In this document: positions 1 to 5,179 of the stretch, piece by piece
Position numbering within the stretch: the first letter of the stretch is position 1
How the letters are laid out: each line of letters begins with the position of its first letter
From: an uncultured Clostridia bacterium
GTDB lineage: Bacteria > Bacillota > Clostridia > TANB77 > CAG-508
DNA: 5,202 bases
Assembly (NCBI GenBank): GCA_947631725.1
Contig: CANRML010000088.1
Location: forward strand, 1 to 5,202
Reading direction: 5' to 3'
Notes under the pieces: generated by a model
What the model saw: the letters and a program-made list of their open reading frames with translations, nothing else
What the model was told of the DNA's origin: nothing
The model's database searches: none
Position numbers and translations under genes: made by a program

Positions 1-14
1 CCTTTCCATATATT

Positions 15-188
15 CTAGATTTTATAATCGTCATTTGTTATTTTAATTATAAAATTAAATGGTTTTATAACATTGTACGAACTTGATATAGTAGCAAAAT
101 TATTTAGAGTAGAAGATAATAAACTCATAATTACTGAATCTGTTGACGTTACATAGTCTTTTAAATTTTTAATATCTGTAAAGTCATA
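15..188 (-). pseudogene. In-frame 3' continuation of the unknown gene beyond its TAA stop
   Basis: After the TAA at 191-189 the same minus-strand frame runs for a further 57 codons, from 188 to a TAG at 17-15. It has ordinary composition (YDFTDIKNLKDYV near the start, VIKPFNFIIKI near the end). The junction reads INIEIVD-stop-YDFTDIKN, as expected if one sense codon such as CAA, AAA or GAA had become TAA. No start codon with a ribosome binding site precedes this piece, so it is unlikely to be a separate gene. I interpret it as the severed C-terminus of the preceding protein. Programmed readthrough is possible but nothing specific supports it. Confidence 0.5.
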
Positions 189-980
189 TTAATCTACAAT
201 TTCTATATTTATATGCCAGTTATCATTTTCCTTCTTATTAGCTCTTAAATTTAAAGTAGCATCATGTAAAGATAATAATAAATCTTTTTCAGAAAAACGA
301 ATAAGTTTATTTTTTATATTGATGTCTGAACTCGTTAACAAACTGTTTATTTTTTCTTTGAACTCTTCATTTTCAAACAATATTTTAGTAATGTGTTGAT
401 CTTCAATGGTTAATATATTTTCTTCTTTTTCATATTCTCCTGAATTTGTTAATGAAATTTGCATTAAATATGCAGAAAGTTTCATGTTTGCAAGTAATCC
501 TCCGATTACAACTATCTCCCAAAACATATATTGCATTTCATAAAATATTGAATAATATAATGGCATACTAATTTTGTTAGCATCAAAAATTATTGAAAAC
601 GCTTTTAATATCGTTTCATCAAAGTCTTTATCTTTTGATTTTATATTTTCATTCAATAAATTTTTAAAATCTATATAATCATTATAAATTTTATAAAAAT
701 CATTTAAGGAATACATTGGTAACATTGATTTTGTATATCTTTTAAATATTGATATATTTTTTATGTTTTCTGTTAACTTAAACTTCATATCTTCTACTGA
801 TTTTAAATCCATCCTTTTTAAATAATCTAAAGCAATATAATTTTCTGTTAACGCATACTTCTTATTTTTGCCCAAAAAGAATTTAAAATTTCTATGGGCA
901 ATTACATTGCATAAATGTTTTTCCTTATTTAAAATAAGCCTAGAATTTGAAATATTTAATTGTGTATATAATTTCATCAA
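189..980 (-). CDS. Unrecognised protein, second gene of the AlbA_2 operon; probably the core of a damaged longer gene
   Basis: I do not recognise the family. Read from TTG at 980 (an ATG follows immediately at 977) the product is 263 residues, lysine- and asparagine-rich, with no signal peptide. A hydrophobic patch at about residues 139-177 (around FWEIVVIGGLLANM) could be a buried helix or a weak membrane segment. A CxxxxxH pattern (C24, H29) lies near the N-terminus. The TTG has only a weak upstream GGAAG. A much better ribosome binding site, AAGGTG at 1086-1081, sits further upstream in the same open frame, so 980 is probably not the original start. The stop TAA at 191-189 is followed by an in-frame coding-like extension. 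The gene lies directly downstream of the AlbA_2/GHKL gene on the same strand, with no terminator between them, so co-transcription is likely. Function is unknown; a DNA-, RNA- or effector-binding partner of its neighbour is only a guess. It may be a pseudogene. Confidence 0.6.
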   Translation of the reverse strand: MMKLYTQLNISNSRLILNKEKHLCNVIAHRNFKFFLGKNKKYALTENYIALDYLKRMDLKSVEDMKFKLTENIKNISIFKRYTKSMLPMYSLNDFYKIYNDYIDFKNLLNENIKSKDKDFDETILKAFSIIFDANKISMPLYYSIFYEMQYMFWEIVVIGGLLANMKLSAYLMQISLTNSGEYEKEENILTIEDQHITKILFENEEFKEKINSLLTSSDINIKNKLIRFSEKDLLLSLHDATLNLRANKKENDNWHINIEIVD

Positions 981-1079
981 ACAATTTCTTCCAAATAAAT
1001 CATACTGATAGTTATATGGTTTATTGCATATAATACATCTTTTTTCTTCGTTGTTTTGCTTATTGTTTTCCGTATTTAA
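981..1079 (-). other. In-frame 5' extension of the unknown gene with zinc-binding-like cysteines and an ACG at the expected start
   Basis: Read on the minus strand, the frame of the 189-980 gene stays open from 980 back to 1079 and is closed by TGA at 1082-1080. The 31 extra codons from ACG at 1073-1071 begin TENNKQNNEEK and continue into CIICNKPY...FGRNC. This gives a C-x2-C-x14-C arrangement (C13, C16, C31 counted from the ACG codon) typical of a small zinc-binding knuckle. AAGGTG at 1086-1081 resembles a Shine-Dalgarno sequence and lies exactly 7 bases before the ACG; no ATG, GTG or TTG occurs in frame there. The simplest reading is that an ATG start mutated to ACG. Genuine ACG initiation or a sequence error are the alternatives. 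Confidence 0.6.
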
Positions 1080-1092
1080 TCACCTTTTTATA

Positions 1093-2391
1093 CTATTTTA
1101 ATATTTTCCAATATCCATTCTTATAAGCACCAATACGTTCAATATAATTTTTATCCTTTAATGAACGTATGATTTTATTTATATATGCTTCGCTAAAATG
1201 TGTTATCTCTACCAATTCTTTGGTTTTATATTTTATATTGCTATCTAGCAAATTTAAAATCTTTATTTCTGCTTCATTCAAATCATTATATACATCTTTG
1301 GTTTCTAAATTTTCAAGTAATTTTTTATTAAGAGGAATTGTTACAATTATTGTATGTTGGCTTATATAAAAAGCATCCTTACCATAATTTTTAACAATTA
1401 ATGGGATTCCGTGTCCTGTCTGATCAATGTAATCTAAATCTCCAAATATTTTTAAAAGTTTTTTATTAATTGGTTTTGAAATTCCTTCATAAAAATCTTT
1501 TTCTGTCAATGCTGATGGAAGTCCTCCATTTGATACAATTTCAATCCTGTCATCATAAATATAAACAATTGGTGCAATTTCTTCAGACCATTTTGTATGA
1601 ACACATGCATTAAGCCATGCTTCTTTAAAAGAGCTAAAATCAAAATATTTTTCCTCTTTTCTTTGAATACCACCAACGCTTACTTTTGTTTCATTAATAC
1701 TTTCCATATATTCTAATACATTGTTAACAGATAGCAATAAGCATTTTCCTCCATACTCTGTTCTTTTCAGCATAACAGTCTTATCAGTACCTGCAAATGT
1801 TACTACTTTAATAGAGATATCATTAGAATCTGCAAGTAATTCAGCCATAAAATTATATTTATTACCATCTGTAAAAAGCCCTAAATTTTCTTCAAATTTT
1901 TCGTTATTAATTTTTATATCATTAGATAAATATAATCCTTTTAACATTTTAAAAGTTAAGTTCTGTTTTGATGCTAATTTTTTTACTATATAATCAGGCT
2001 CACCTTCTTGATTTATTAAGGCTTTTAACATTTCAGGAGATATTTGTTTATCTTCATCAAATGACCTACTATAATATTTTCCAAATGCTGAATATGGAAT
2101 GTTATTACCCTTTACAAATACTTTTATGATTTTCTTATCATCAATTAATTCTAATGCTATAGTTGGTATTATCTGTGGCTTTATACCTTCTGAAATTTTC
2201 CTTGATACATCTCTCATTGTATTTTCATTTAAATCCTTTTGTCCAATTATATCTCCATTATTTTTAACTCCAAAATATACTGTTCCCTCCCCATGTTTAT
2301 TCAACATTGCTGATAGTGAGATTACACCATCTATAAGCTCACTTGTGCTTTTCTTAAATTCTATTTTTTCAGATTCTATTCCTAAATTCAT
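1093..2391 (-). CDS. AlbA_2 / GHKL-ATPase / winged-helix regulator (COG2865-type)
   Basis: This 432-residue protein has the classic architecture of the putative transcriptional regulators with an AlbA_2 (Schlafen-type) domain. Residues ~6-125 are AlbA_2: ESEKIEFKKS, then the small-residue GEGTVYFGVKNNGDIIGQ segment, then a YYSRSF strand. Residues ~255-355 form a divergent GHKL ATPase domain (HATPase_c_4 type). Its N-box-like FKEAWLNACVH keeps E257, N261 and H265; DDRIEIVSNGGLP supplies the aspartate-glycine box; GHGI at 327-330 is the second glycine box. The family's usual HRDY after the N-box is changed to HTKW. Residues ~372-432 form a winged helix (EAEIKILNLLDSN...AYINKIIRSLKDKNYIERIG). 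ATG at 2391 has GAGGT at 2403-2399, 7 bases upstream. The family is cytoplasmic and nucleic-acid associated, and is often found in accessory and defence-like loci. Its precise role is unknown. The winged helix plus the repeats in its promoter suggest self-regulation, which is inference. It is co-directional with the unknown gene starting 19 bases after its TAG. Confidence 0.88.
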   Translation of the reverse strand: MNLGIESEKIEFKKSTSELIDGVISLSAMLNKHGEGTVYFGVKNNGDIIGQKDLNENTMRDVSRKISEGIKPQIIPTIALELIDDKKIIKVFVKGNNIPYSAFGKYYSRSFDEDKQISPEMLKALINQEGEPDYIVKKLASKQNLTFKMLKGLYLSNDIKINNEKFEENLGLFTDGNKYNFMAELLADSNDISIKVVTFAGTDKTVMLKRTEYGGKCLLLSVNNVLEYMESINETKVSVGGIQRKEEKYFDFSSFKEAWLNACVHTKWSEEIAPIVYIYDDRIEIVSNGGLPSALTEKDFYEGISKPINKKLLKIFGDLDYIDQTGHGIPLIVKNYGKDAFYISQHTIIVTIPLNKKLLENLETKDVYNDLNEAEIKILNLLDSNIKYKTKELVEITHFSEAYINKIIRSLKDKNYIERIGAYKNGYWKILK

Positions 2392-2406
2392 ATTATTTAC
2401 CTCATA

Positions 2407-2457
2407 TTTATTCTATACTTTATTCTGTACTTTATTCTATACTTTATTCTATACTTT
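2407..2457. repeat. Four tandem 12-bp repeats over the AlbA_2-gene promoter
   Basis: On the plus strand the unit TTTATTCTATAC occurs at 2407-2418, 2419-2430 (one change, A to G), 2431-2442 and 2443-2454, followed by TTT of a fifth copy. The array contains the -10 box and spacer of the promoter driving the AlbA_2 gene and extends into the start of the transcript. The phase is close to one helical turn, so bound proteins would stack roughly on one face. It looks like an operator array or a slippage-prone length switch for the promoter; which one cannot be told from sequence. Confidence 0.9.
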
Positions 2458-2462
2458 GTCAA
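2434..2462 (-). promoter_or_regulatory. Sigma-A-type promoter of the AlbA_2 operon
   Basis: On the minus strand a perfect -35 box TTGACA lies at 2462-2457, followed by a 17-base spacer and TAGAAT at 2439-2434 (5 of 6 to TATAAT). Transcription would start near 2427, about 36 bases before the ATG at 2391. The spacer and -10 box are made of the third and fourth 12-bp repeats, so a repeat-binding protein would block polymerase directly. Confidence 0.75.
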
Positions 2463-2476
2463 TTGTTTTTTATAAA

Positions 2477-2504
2477 TAAGCATTTGCCTTAAGGTAAATG
2501 CTTA
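2477..2504 (-). terminator. Hairpin terminator after the anti-sigma gene
   Basis: A 12-bp stem (2477-2488 with 2493-2504, one G-T wobble) closes a 4-base TTAA loop, 7 bases after the anti-sigma stop codon and just upstream of the next promoter. The downstream tract (TTTAT) is a poor U-run, so termination may be partial. Position between two transcription units is the main support. Confidence 0.55.
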
Positions 2505-2510
2505 AAATAT

Positions 2511-3152
2511 TTATTTCGTTAAAAGATATCCTATAAATAATTCGTATGGATTATTATTTTTATAAGTAATTATCTTCCTTATTCCTGACATATCTTTAAT
2601 TGCAGATAATATTGTTTCAACTTCTTCTGGATCTGCTTTTATTTCAATTGATTCATGAAGAAGATTTACATTAAAACCGTCTAGAACATTTACGTTTTTT
2701 TCATCGCGTAGCTTATATTTCATTCTTTCTAATGATTTTTCTTTTGAAATATATTCTACCTCTATATCACTACTAATTTCTGTTATTTTATTCTTTATAT
2801 TTTCAATTTCTTCATCTGAAATATTATCTTGTAAATATATTTCCATTTTTGAAGCCATCTCATTATAATAATGAAATGCTAATATATTAAATATAACTAT
2901 ACAAGCTAAAAATATCAATGTAATAGATATAATGATATTTTTTTTATTTAATTTCTTTTTTATATTTTTAAGAAAATCTATTTCTTTTTTTTGCTTTGGG
3001 CTTTTATCATCTTGCTTAATTTCTTCTAATATATTTCTACAATTTTCACAATTTTTTAAATGTTCTTCTACTAATTCTTTAGAAGTTTGGCTTAAAACTC
3101 CATCACAATAGCTAAACAATAAGTCTTTAACAATATCACATTCATTTTTCAT
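2511..3152 (-). CDS. Membrane anti-sigma factor with zinc finger and FtsX-like outer domain
   Basis: This 213-residue protein should hold the upstream ECF sigma factor inactive at the membrane until an envelope signal arrives. Residues ~1-45 form a zf-HC2 anti-sigma zinc finger: C5, C16 and the core H31-x3-C35-x2-C38 (EEHLKNCENC). A lysine-rich linker precedes one membrane helix at about 72-95 (IIISITLIFLACIVIFNIL). The positive-inside rule puts the finger in the cytoplasm and residues ~100-213 outside. The outer part resembles the FtsX extracellular domain: MEIYLQDNISDEEIENIKNK, then the signature-like VEYISKEKSLERMKYKL, then a closing GIRKIITY strand. In FtsX this domain also follows the first membrane helix and talks to peptidoglycan hydrolases. 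ATG at 3152 overlaps the sigma stop as ATGA, with AAAGGAGG 10 bases upstream, indicating translational coupling. The zinc-finger assignment is firm. The FtsX resemblance is recognised by eye, and its cell-wall-sensing meaning is inference. Confidence 0.9.
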   Translation of the reverse strand: MKNECDIVKDLLFSYCDGVLSQTSKELVEEHLKNCENCRNILEEIKQDDKSPKQKKEIDFLKNIKKKLNKKNIIISITLIFLACIVIFNILAFHYYNEMASKMEIYLQDNISDEEIENIKNKITEISSDIEVEYISKEKSLERMKYKLRDEKNVNVLDGFNVNLLHESIEIKADPEEVETILSAIKDMSGIRKIITYKNNNPYELFIGYLLTK

Positions 3153-3637
3153 TTATCAAATTCCTCCTTTAATTTTTGCTTTCCACGAAAAAATACAACT
3201 CTTGCCCAATTTGAACTTTTATCCATTATTTCTGCTATTTCACTATATTCAAAATTTCCAAGTATTCTTAAATACATTACGTTTCTAGTGTCTTCGTCGA
3301 GAGTTTGCAATTTCTTAAATAATTGTAGTTTATCTTCTTTGATGCAAATTTCTTCTTCGATTGATTCGTCTATAAATAATGAATTTTGCATATTATCTAA
3401 AGGTATTTCTTGTTTTAATTTTTGTTTTTTTAATTTTTTGTACCATATATATTTACTTATTTGACATAGCCAAGTAGATATTTTGCATTTACCTTTAAAT
3501 TTATTTATATCTTGAACAGCTACTAAGAAAGTTTCTTGGACAATTTCTTCAGTTATATCTTCGTTTCCAGTTAAGCAGAATACATATTTATAAACAATTT
3601 CACTATATTTTTTATATATTTCGGCTATATCCTGCAT
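3149..3637 (-). CDS. ECF-type RNA polymerase sigma factor
   Basis: This 162-residue protein has the two-domain layout of extracytoplasmic-function sigma-70 factors. Sigma region 2 spans about 5-72, with EEIVQETFLVAVQDINKFKG and STWLCQISKYIWYKKLKK, the core-binding and -10-melting parts. Sigma region 4 spans about 104-158, with a helix-turn-helix around 130-152 (YSEIAEIMDKSSNWARVVFFRGKQKL) for -35 recognition. There is no region 1 or 3 and the length is normal for ECF factors. ATG at 3637 is fixed by AAAGGAGG at 3652-3645, 7 bases upstream. The gene ends in TGA overlapping the start of its anti-sigma factor by 4 bases, the usual arrangement for a regulated pair. It directs polymerase to an unknown regulon; autoregulation is common for this class. 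I cannot assign it to a named ECF group. Confidence 0.93.
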   Translation of the reverse strand: MQDIAEIYKKYSEIVYKYVFCLTGNEDITEEIVQETFLVAVQDINKFKGKCKISTWLCQISKYIWYKKLKKQKLKQEIPLDNMQNSLFIDESIEEEICIKEDKLQLFKKLQTLDEDTRNVMYLRILGNFEYSEIAEIMDKSSNWARVVFFRGKQKLKEEFDK

Positions 3638-3660
3638 ATTTTTTCCTCCTTTACTTAATT

Positions 3661-3738
3661 AGTATCATTTCTTAATATTTTGTTACAAGTTTTTATAAAT
3701 TTTTCTAAATTATAGTACAATTTTCTGAAGAAAAGCAA
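3661..3738 (-). promoter_or_regulatory. Candidate promoters of the sigma/anti-sigma operon
   Basis: Two candidates can be read on the minus strand. A sigma-A-like one has TTGCTT at 3738-3733, an 18-base spacer and a perfect TATAAT at 3714-3709. Nearer the gene, TGTAAC at 3687-3682 is followed after 16 bases by ATAC at 3665-3662, resembling the TGAAAC/CGTC spacing used by ECF sigma factors, and could be an autoregulated promoter. Its leader would be very short (start near 3655, ribosome binding site at 3652). The first is moderately supported, the second weakly. Confidence 0.4.
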
Positions 3739-3854
3739 TGTTACATATAATAGGGGATGTTGATATATAGATAGTTATAGAGTTCTTATTTTCTACATCT
3801 ACAAATGCCTATTAAAGAAAAATAATTTTATGAATAGCGCAGATTTGAAATATA

Positions 3855-3863
3855 TGATATAAT
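3855..3863 (+). promoter_or_regulatory. Extended -10 promoter of the HAD hydrolase gene
   Basis: TGATATAAT at 3855-3863 is a perfect extended -10 element (TG, one base, TATAAT). No good -35 box sits 17 bases upstream, which an extended -10 can tolerate. Transcription would begin near 3870, about 45 bases before the ATG at 3915. A second TATAAT at 3880-3885 lacks a recognisable -35. Apart from these and the divergent sigma-operon promoters, the 3653-3900 intergenic stretch shows no gene; a short inverted repeat (TTTTCT GA AGAAAA, 3721-3734) is its only other structure. Confidence 0.55.
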
Positions 3864-3914
3864 AAAAATGATACATGGATATAATGTCTTATAACAATAT
3901 GGGAGAGGAAAAAT

Positions 3915-4610
3915 ATGCTAGAAAATATAAAAGCTATAATTTTTGATGCTGATGACACAATAATAAATCATAAAGAGTGTGAAAAACAAGCATTACAATA
4001 TTTGTTTAAAAAAATAGGTAAAAAGTATAGTGATCAATATCAAGATATATTTAGACCATTAGATTGGAAATTGTGGGAGGATGCTACAAGTAAAACAAAT
4101 ATTATTGAAGTTGAAAAAATACCAGAGTATCGATTTGAATTATTTTTTAAAAAAGTAAACATAGAATATAATAATTATAAGAAAGCAAATGAATTATTTA
4201 AGGAGGGATTTGCAAAAACATCATATTTGACCCCAAATGCCTATGAAGTTGTTAAATATTTGTATGATAAAGGGTACAAGATATATGTAATAACAAATGG
4301 AATAGTGGAATTACAGAAACCTAGAATAATGAATAGTGCAATAGCACCATACATTTCAAGCATCATAATTTCAGAACAAGTAGGAGTTTCTAAGCCAGAT
4401 TGCAAAATTTTTAATATTTTGCTAAAAAAAGAAAAATTAAAATCTCATGAAGTCATAATGATAGGAGATAGTTTAGAGAAAGACATAAAAGGAGCACAAA
4501 ATGCTAATATAAAATCTGTTTGGTATAATCCATATAATAAAAATAATAATTATTATATTACACCTGACTATCAAATAAAAGATTTGTTAGAGATAAAAAA
4601 ATTATTATAA
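3915..4610 (+). CDS. HAD-superfamily hydrolase, YjjG-like (probable noncanonical nucleotide 5'-phosphatase)
   Basis: All four HAD catalytic motifs are present in this 231-residue protein. Motif I is FDADDT, with nucleophile D11 and acid D13. Motif II is VITNG, T127-N128-G129. Motif III is VSKPD with K160. Motif IV is GDSLEKD, with D185 and D190 for magnesium. A helical cap of the type C1 occupies about residues 17-100. The stretch TNGIVELQKPRI followed by SEQVGVSKPDCKIF matches the TNG..Q..R / SE..G..KPD..IF pattern typical of the YjjG branch. Members of that branch dephosphorylate pyrimidine nucleoside monophosphates, including damaged ones, in the cytoplasm. The related HAD-IA phosphatases remain possible, so substrate is inferred. 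Length is normal. ATG at 3915 follows GGAGAGG at 3902-3908 with 6 bases between. It is divergent from the sigma operon and has its own promoter. No clear terminator follows its TAA. Confidence 0.9.
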   Translation: MLENIKAIIFDADDTIINHKECEKQALQYLFKKIGKKYSDQYQDIFRPLDWKLWEDATSKTNIIEVEKIPEYRFELFFKKVNIEYNNYKKANELFKEGFAKTSYLTPNAYEVVKYLYDKGYKIYVITNGIVELQKPRIMNSAIAPYISSIIISEQVGVSKPDCKIFNILLKKEKLKSHEVIMIGDSLEKDIKGAQNANIKSVWYNPYNKNNNYYITPDYQIKDLLEIKKLL

Positions 4611-4678
4611 AATGAAATCATAATATGAAACTGATAACATCTAAACGTAAAAACAACCTAATTAAGTTAAAAGAGAAG

Positions 4679-4707
4679 TATGTAAGTGTTTTGATAAACC
4701 TTACATA
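4679..4707. repeat. Perfect 8-bp inverted repeat upstream of the recombinase remnant
   Basis: TATGTAAG at 4679-4686 and CTTACATA at 4700-4707 are exact inverse complements separated by 13 bases, ending 6 bases before the recombinase ribosome binding site at 4714-4721. There is no T-run, so it is not an intrinsic terminator. An operator, part of an attachment site, or a hairpin covering the leader are all possible. Confidence 0.6.
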
Positions 4708-4728
4708 GCATGAAAAGGAGGAAAATGC

Positions 4729-5001
4729 TTGATAAAAACAGAAATCTATAAGGCAGCGATTTATATAAGATTATACAAAGAAGGTGTAGATAGAGATTTT
4801 GGTGAAATTGAAAGCATAAGAAATTAAAGAAATTTATTACCGAATATGTAAAAACTTAGTTGGGAATATAATTTTATAGATACAGATATTGATCAAAGAT
4901 TTACAAGAATAAATTTCAATAGACTAGGTTTTCAAAAAATGATAAATGATATTGAACCTGAAAAAATAAATATGGTCATAACAAAAGACTTATATTTTTG
5001 A
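4729..5001 (+). pseudogene. Remnant of a large serine recombinase (resolvase/integrase N-terminus)
   Basis: Starting at TTG 4729, placed 7 bases after a perfect AAAGGAGG (4714-4721), the frame reads IKTEIYKAAIYIRLYKEG, then GEIESIRN-stop-RNLLPNM-stop-KLSWEYNFIDTDID, then INFNRLGFQKMINDIEPEK and INMVITKDLYF-stop. This follows the resolvase N-terminal domain of transposon-type large serine recombinases (AIYIRLSKED...SIxNQR...VDDGxSGTNFxRPGFQxM...KINxVIVKDLSR). In-frame stops are at 4825 (where NQR would have Q), 4849 and 4999. The catalytic serine of the RLS motif is tyrosine (Y16, codon TAC at 4774), so even readthrough would give an inactive enzyme. Only ~90 of the usual ~500 or more codons remain; similarity ends at KDL and the rest is absent. 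It is clearly dead and marks the edge of a former integrative element. Confidence 0.85.
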
Positions 5002-5002
5002 T

Positions 5003-5031
5003 TTGACGAATAAAAGAAAATATGTTATTAT
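5003..5031 (+). promoter_or_regulatory. Strong sigma-A-type promoter just after the recombinase remnant
   Basis: TTGACG at 5003-5008, a 17-base spacer and TATTAT at 5026-5031, with TG at 5023-5024 as an extended -10, make a near-consensus promoter. Transcription would start near 5038. It lies immediately beyond the point where recombinase similarity stops, suggesting that it came with the joined DNA. Confidence 0.75.
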
Positions 5032-5037
5032 TTGAGT

Positions 5038-5109
5038 ACAAAATAAAGTGTTTGTCATGAGCTGTCAACACTGAAAAAATGTGTGTATTGCAACTACACA
5101 CATTTTTTT
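5038..5109 (+). ncRNA. Possible ~70-nt small RNA or attenuator leader
   Basis: The strong promoter at 5003-5031 and the intrinsic terminator at 5074-5109 bracket about 70 bases with no gene. Inside, AGTGTT at 5047-5052 can pair with AACACT at 5067-5072. A five-codon frame (ATG AGC TGT CAA CAC, then TGA) runs from 5058 to 5075, without a clear ribosome binding site. The unit could be a stable small RNA, or a leader whose terminator controls a gene beyond the window end. I recognise no known RNA family. Confidence 0.4.
5074..5109 (+). terminator. Strong rho-independent terminator
   Basis: A perfect 14-bp stem (5074-5087 with 5095-5108; AAAAAATGTGTGTA against its complement) closes a 7-base loop TTGCAAC, and the 3' arm ends in seven T (5103-5109). 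The A-run on the 5' side makes it potentially bidirectional. Confidence 0.85.
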
Positions 5110-5123
5110 ATGTATATAATCTT

Positions 5124-5168
5124 CCGGCTATGCCGGTAGTAACATGGGCTTTAGCTTTGTAGCAAAGC
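5124..5168 (+). repeat. Pair of short hairpins in the mobile-element-like tail
   Basis: CCGGC TAT GCCGG at 5124-5136 is a GC-rich hairpin that stands out in AT-rich DNA. GCTTTG TAG CAAAGC at 5154-5168 is a second perfect hairpin. Neither has a T-run after it, so they are not intrinsic terminators. They sit between the terminator at 5109 and a further extended -10 box and may be a leader structure or a protein-binding site of the element. Confidence 0.6.
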
Positions 5169-5179
5169 AACTCCCTTCA

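Noticed and set aside
2..17. 16-bp direct repeat (CTTTCCATATATTCTA) at 2-17 and again at 1700-1715
   Set aside because: The second copy lies inside a conserved-looking coding stretch of the AlbA_2 gene and the DNA is very AT-rich, so chance is a fair explanation; no mobile-element ends accompany it.
189..191. Reassigned TAA codon
   Set aside because: The other intact genes in the window end normally on TAA, TAG and TGA, including TAA for the anti-sigma and HAD genes, so code change is not supported; a nonsense mutation is simpler.
1169..1993. Open frames on the plus strand at 1169-1369 and 1721-1993
   Set aside because: They lie wholly inside the AlbA_2/GHKL gene on the opposite strand, have no ribosome binding sites and give hydrophobic, serine/phenylalanine-rich products typical of antisense reading of AT-rich genes.
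2407..2457. CRISPR-like array
   Set aside because: The 12-bp units are directly adjacent with no spacers and are too short; they overlap a promoter.
2099..2479. Plus-strand open frame with a repeated C-terminal FYTL pattern
   Set aside because: It is antisense to the AlbA_2 gene, and the repeated residues are simply the 12-bp promoter repeats translated.
3653..3900. Hidden small gene or RNA between the sigma and HAD genes
   Set aside because: No frame with a ribosome binding site and no strong hairpin with T-run was seen; promoters in both directions account for the stretch.
4725..4751. ATG-started mini-frame MLDKNRNL before the recombinase remnant
   Set aside because: The ATG is only 3 bases from the ribosome binding site and stops after eight codons; the TTG at 4729 has the correct 7-base spacing and opens the recombinase frame.
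5079..5162. Short frame MCVLQLHTFFYVYNLPAM... of 27 codons
   Set aside because: It starts inside the terminator stem, has no ribosome binding site, and is interrupted by TAG inside a hairpin; not supportable as a gene.
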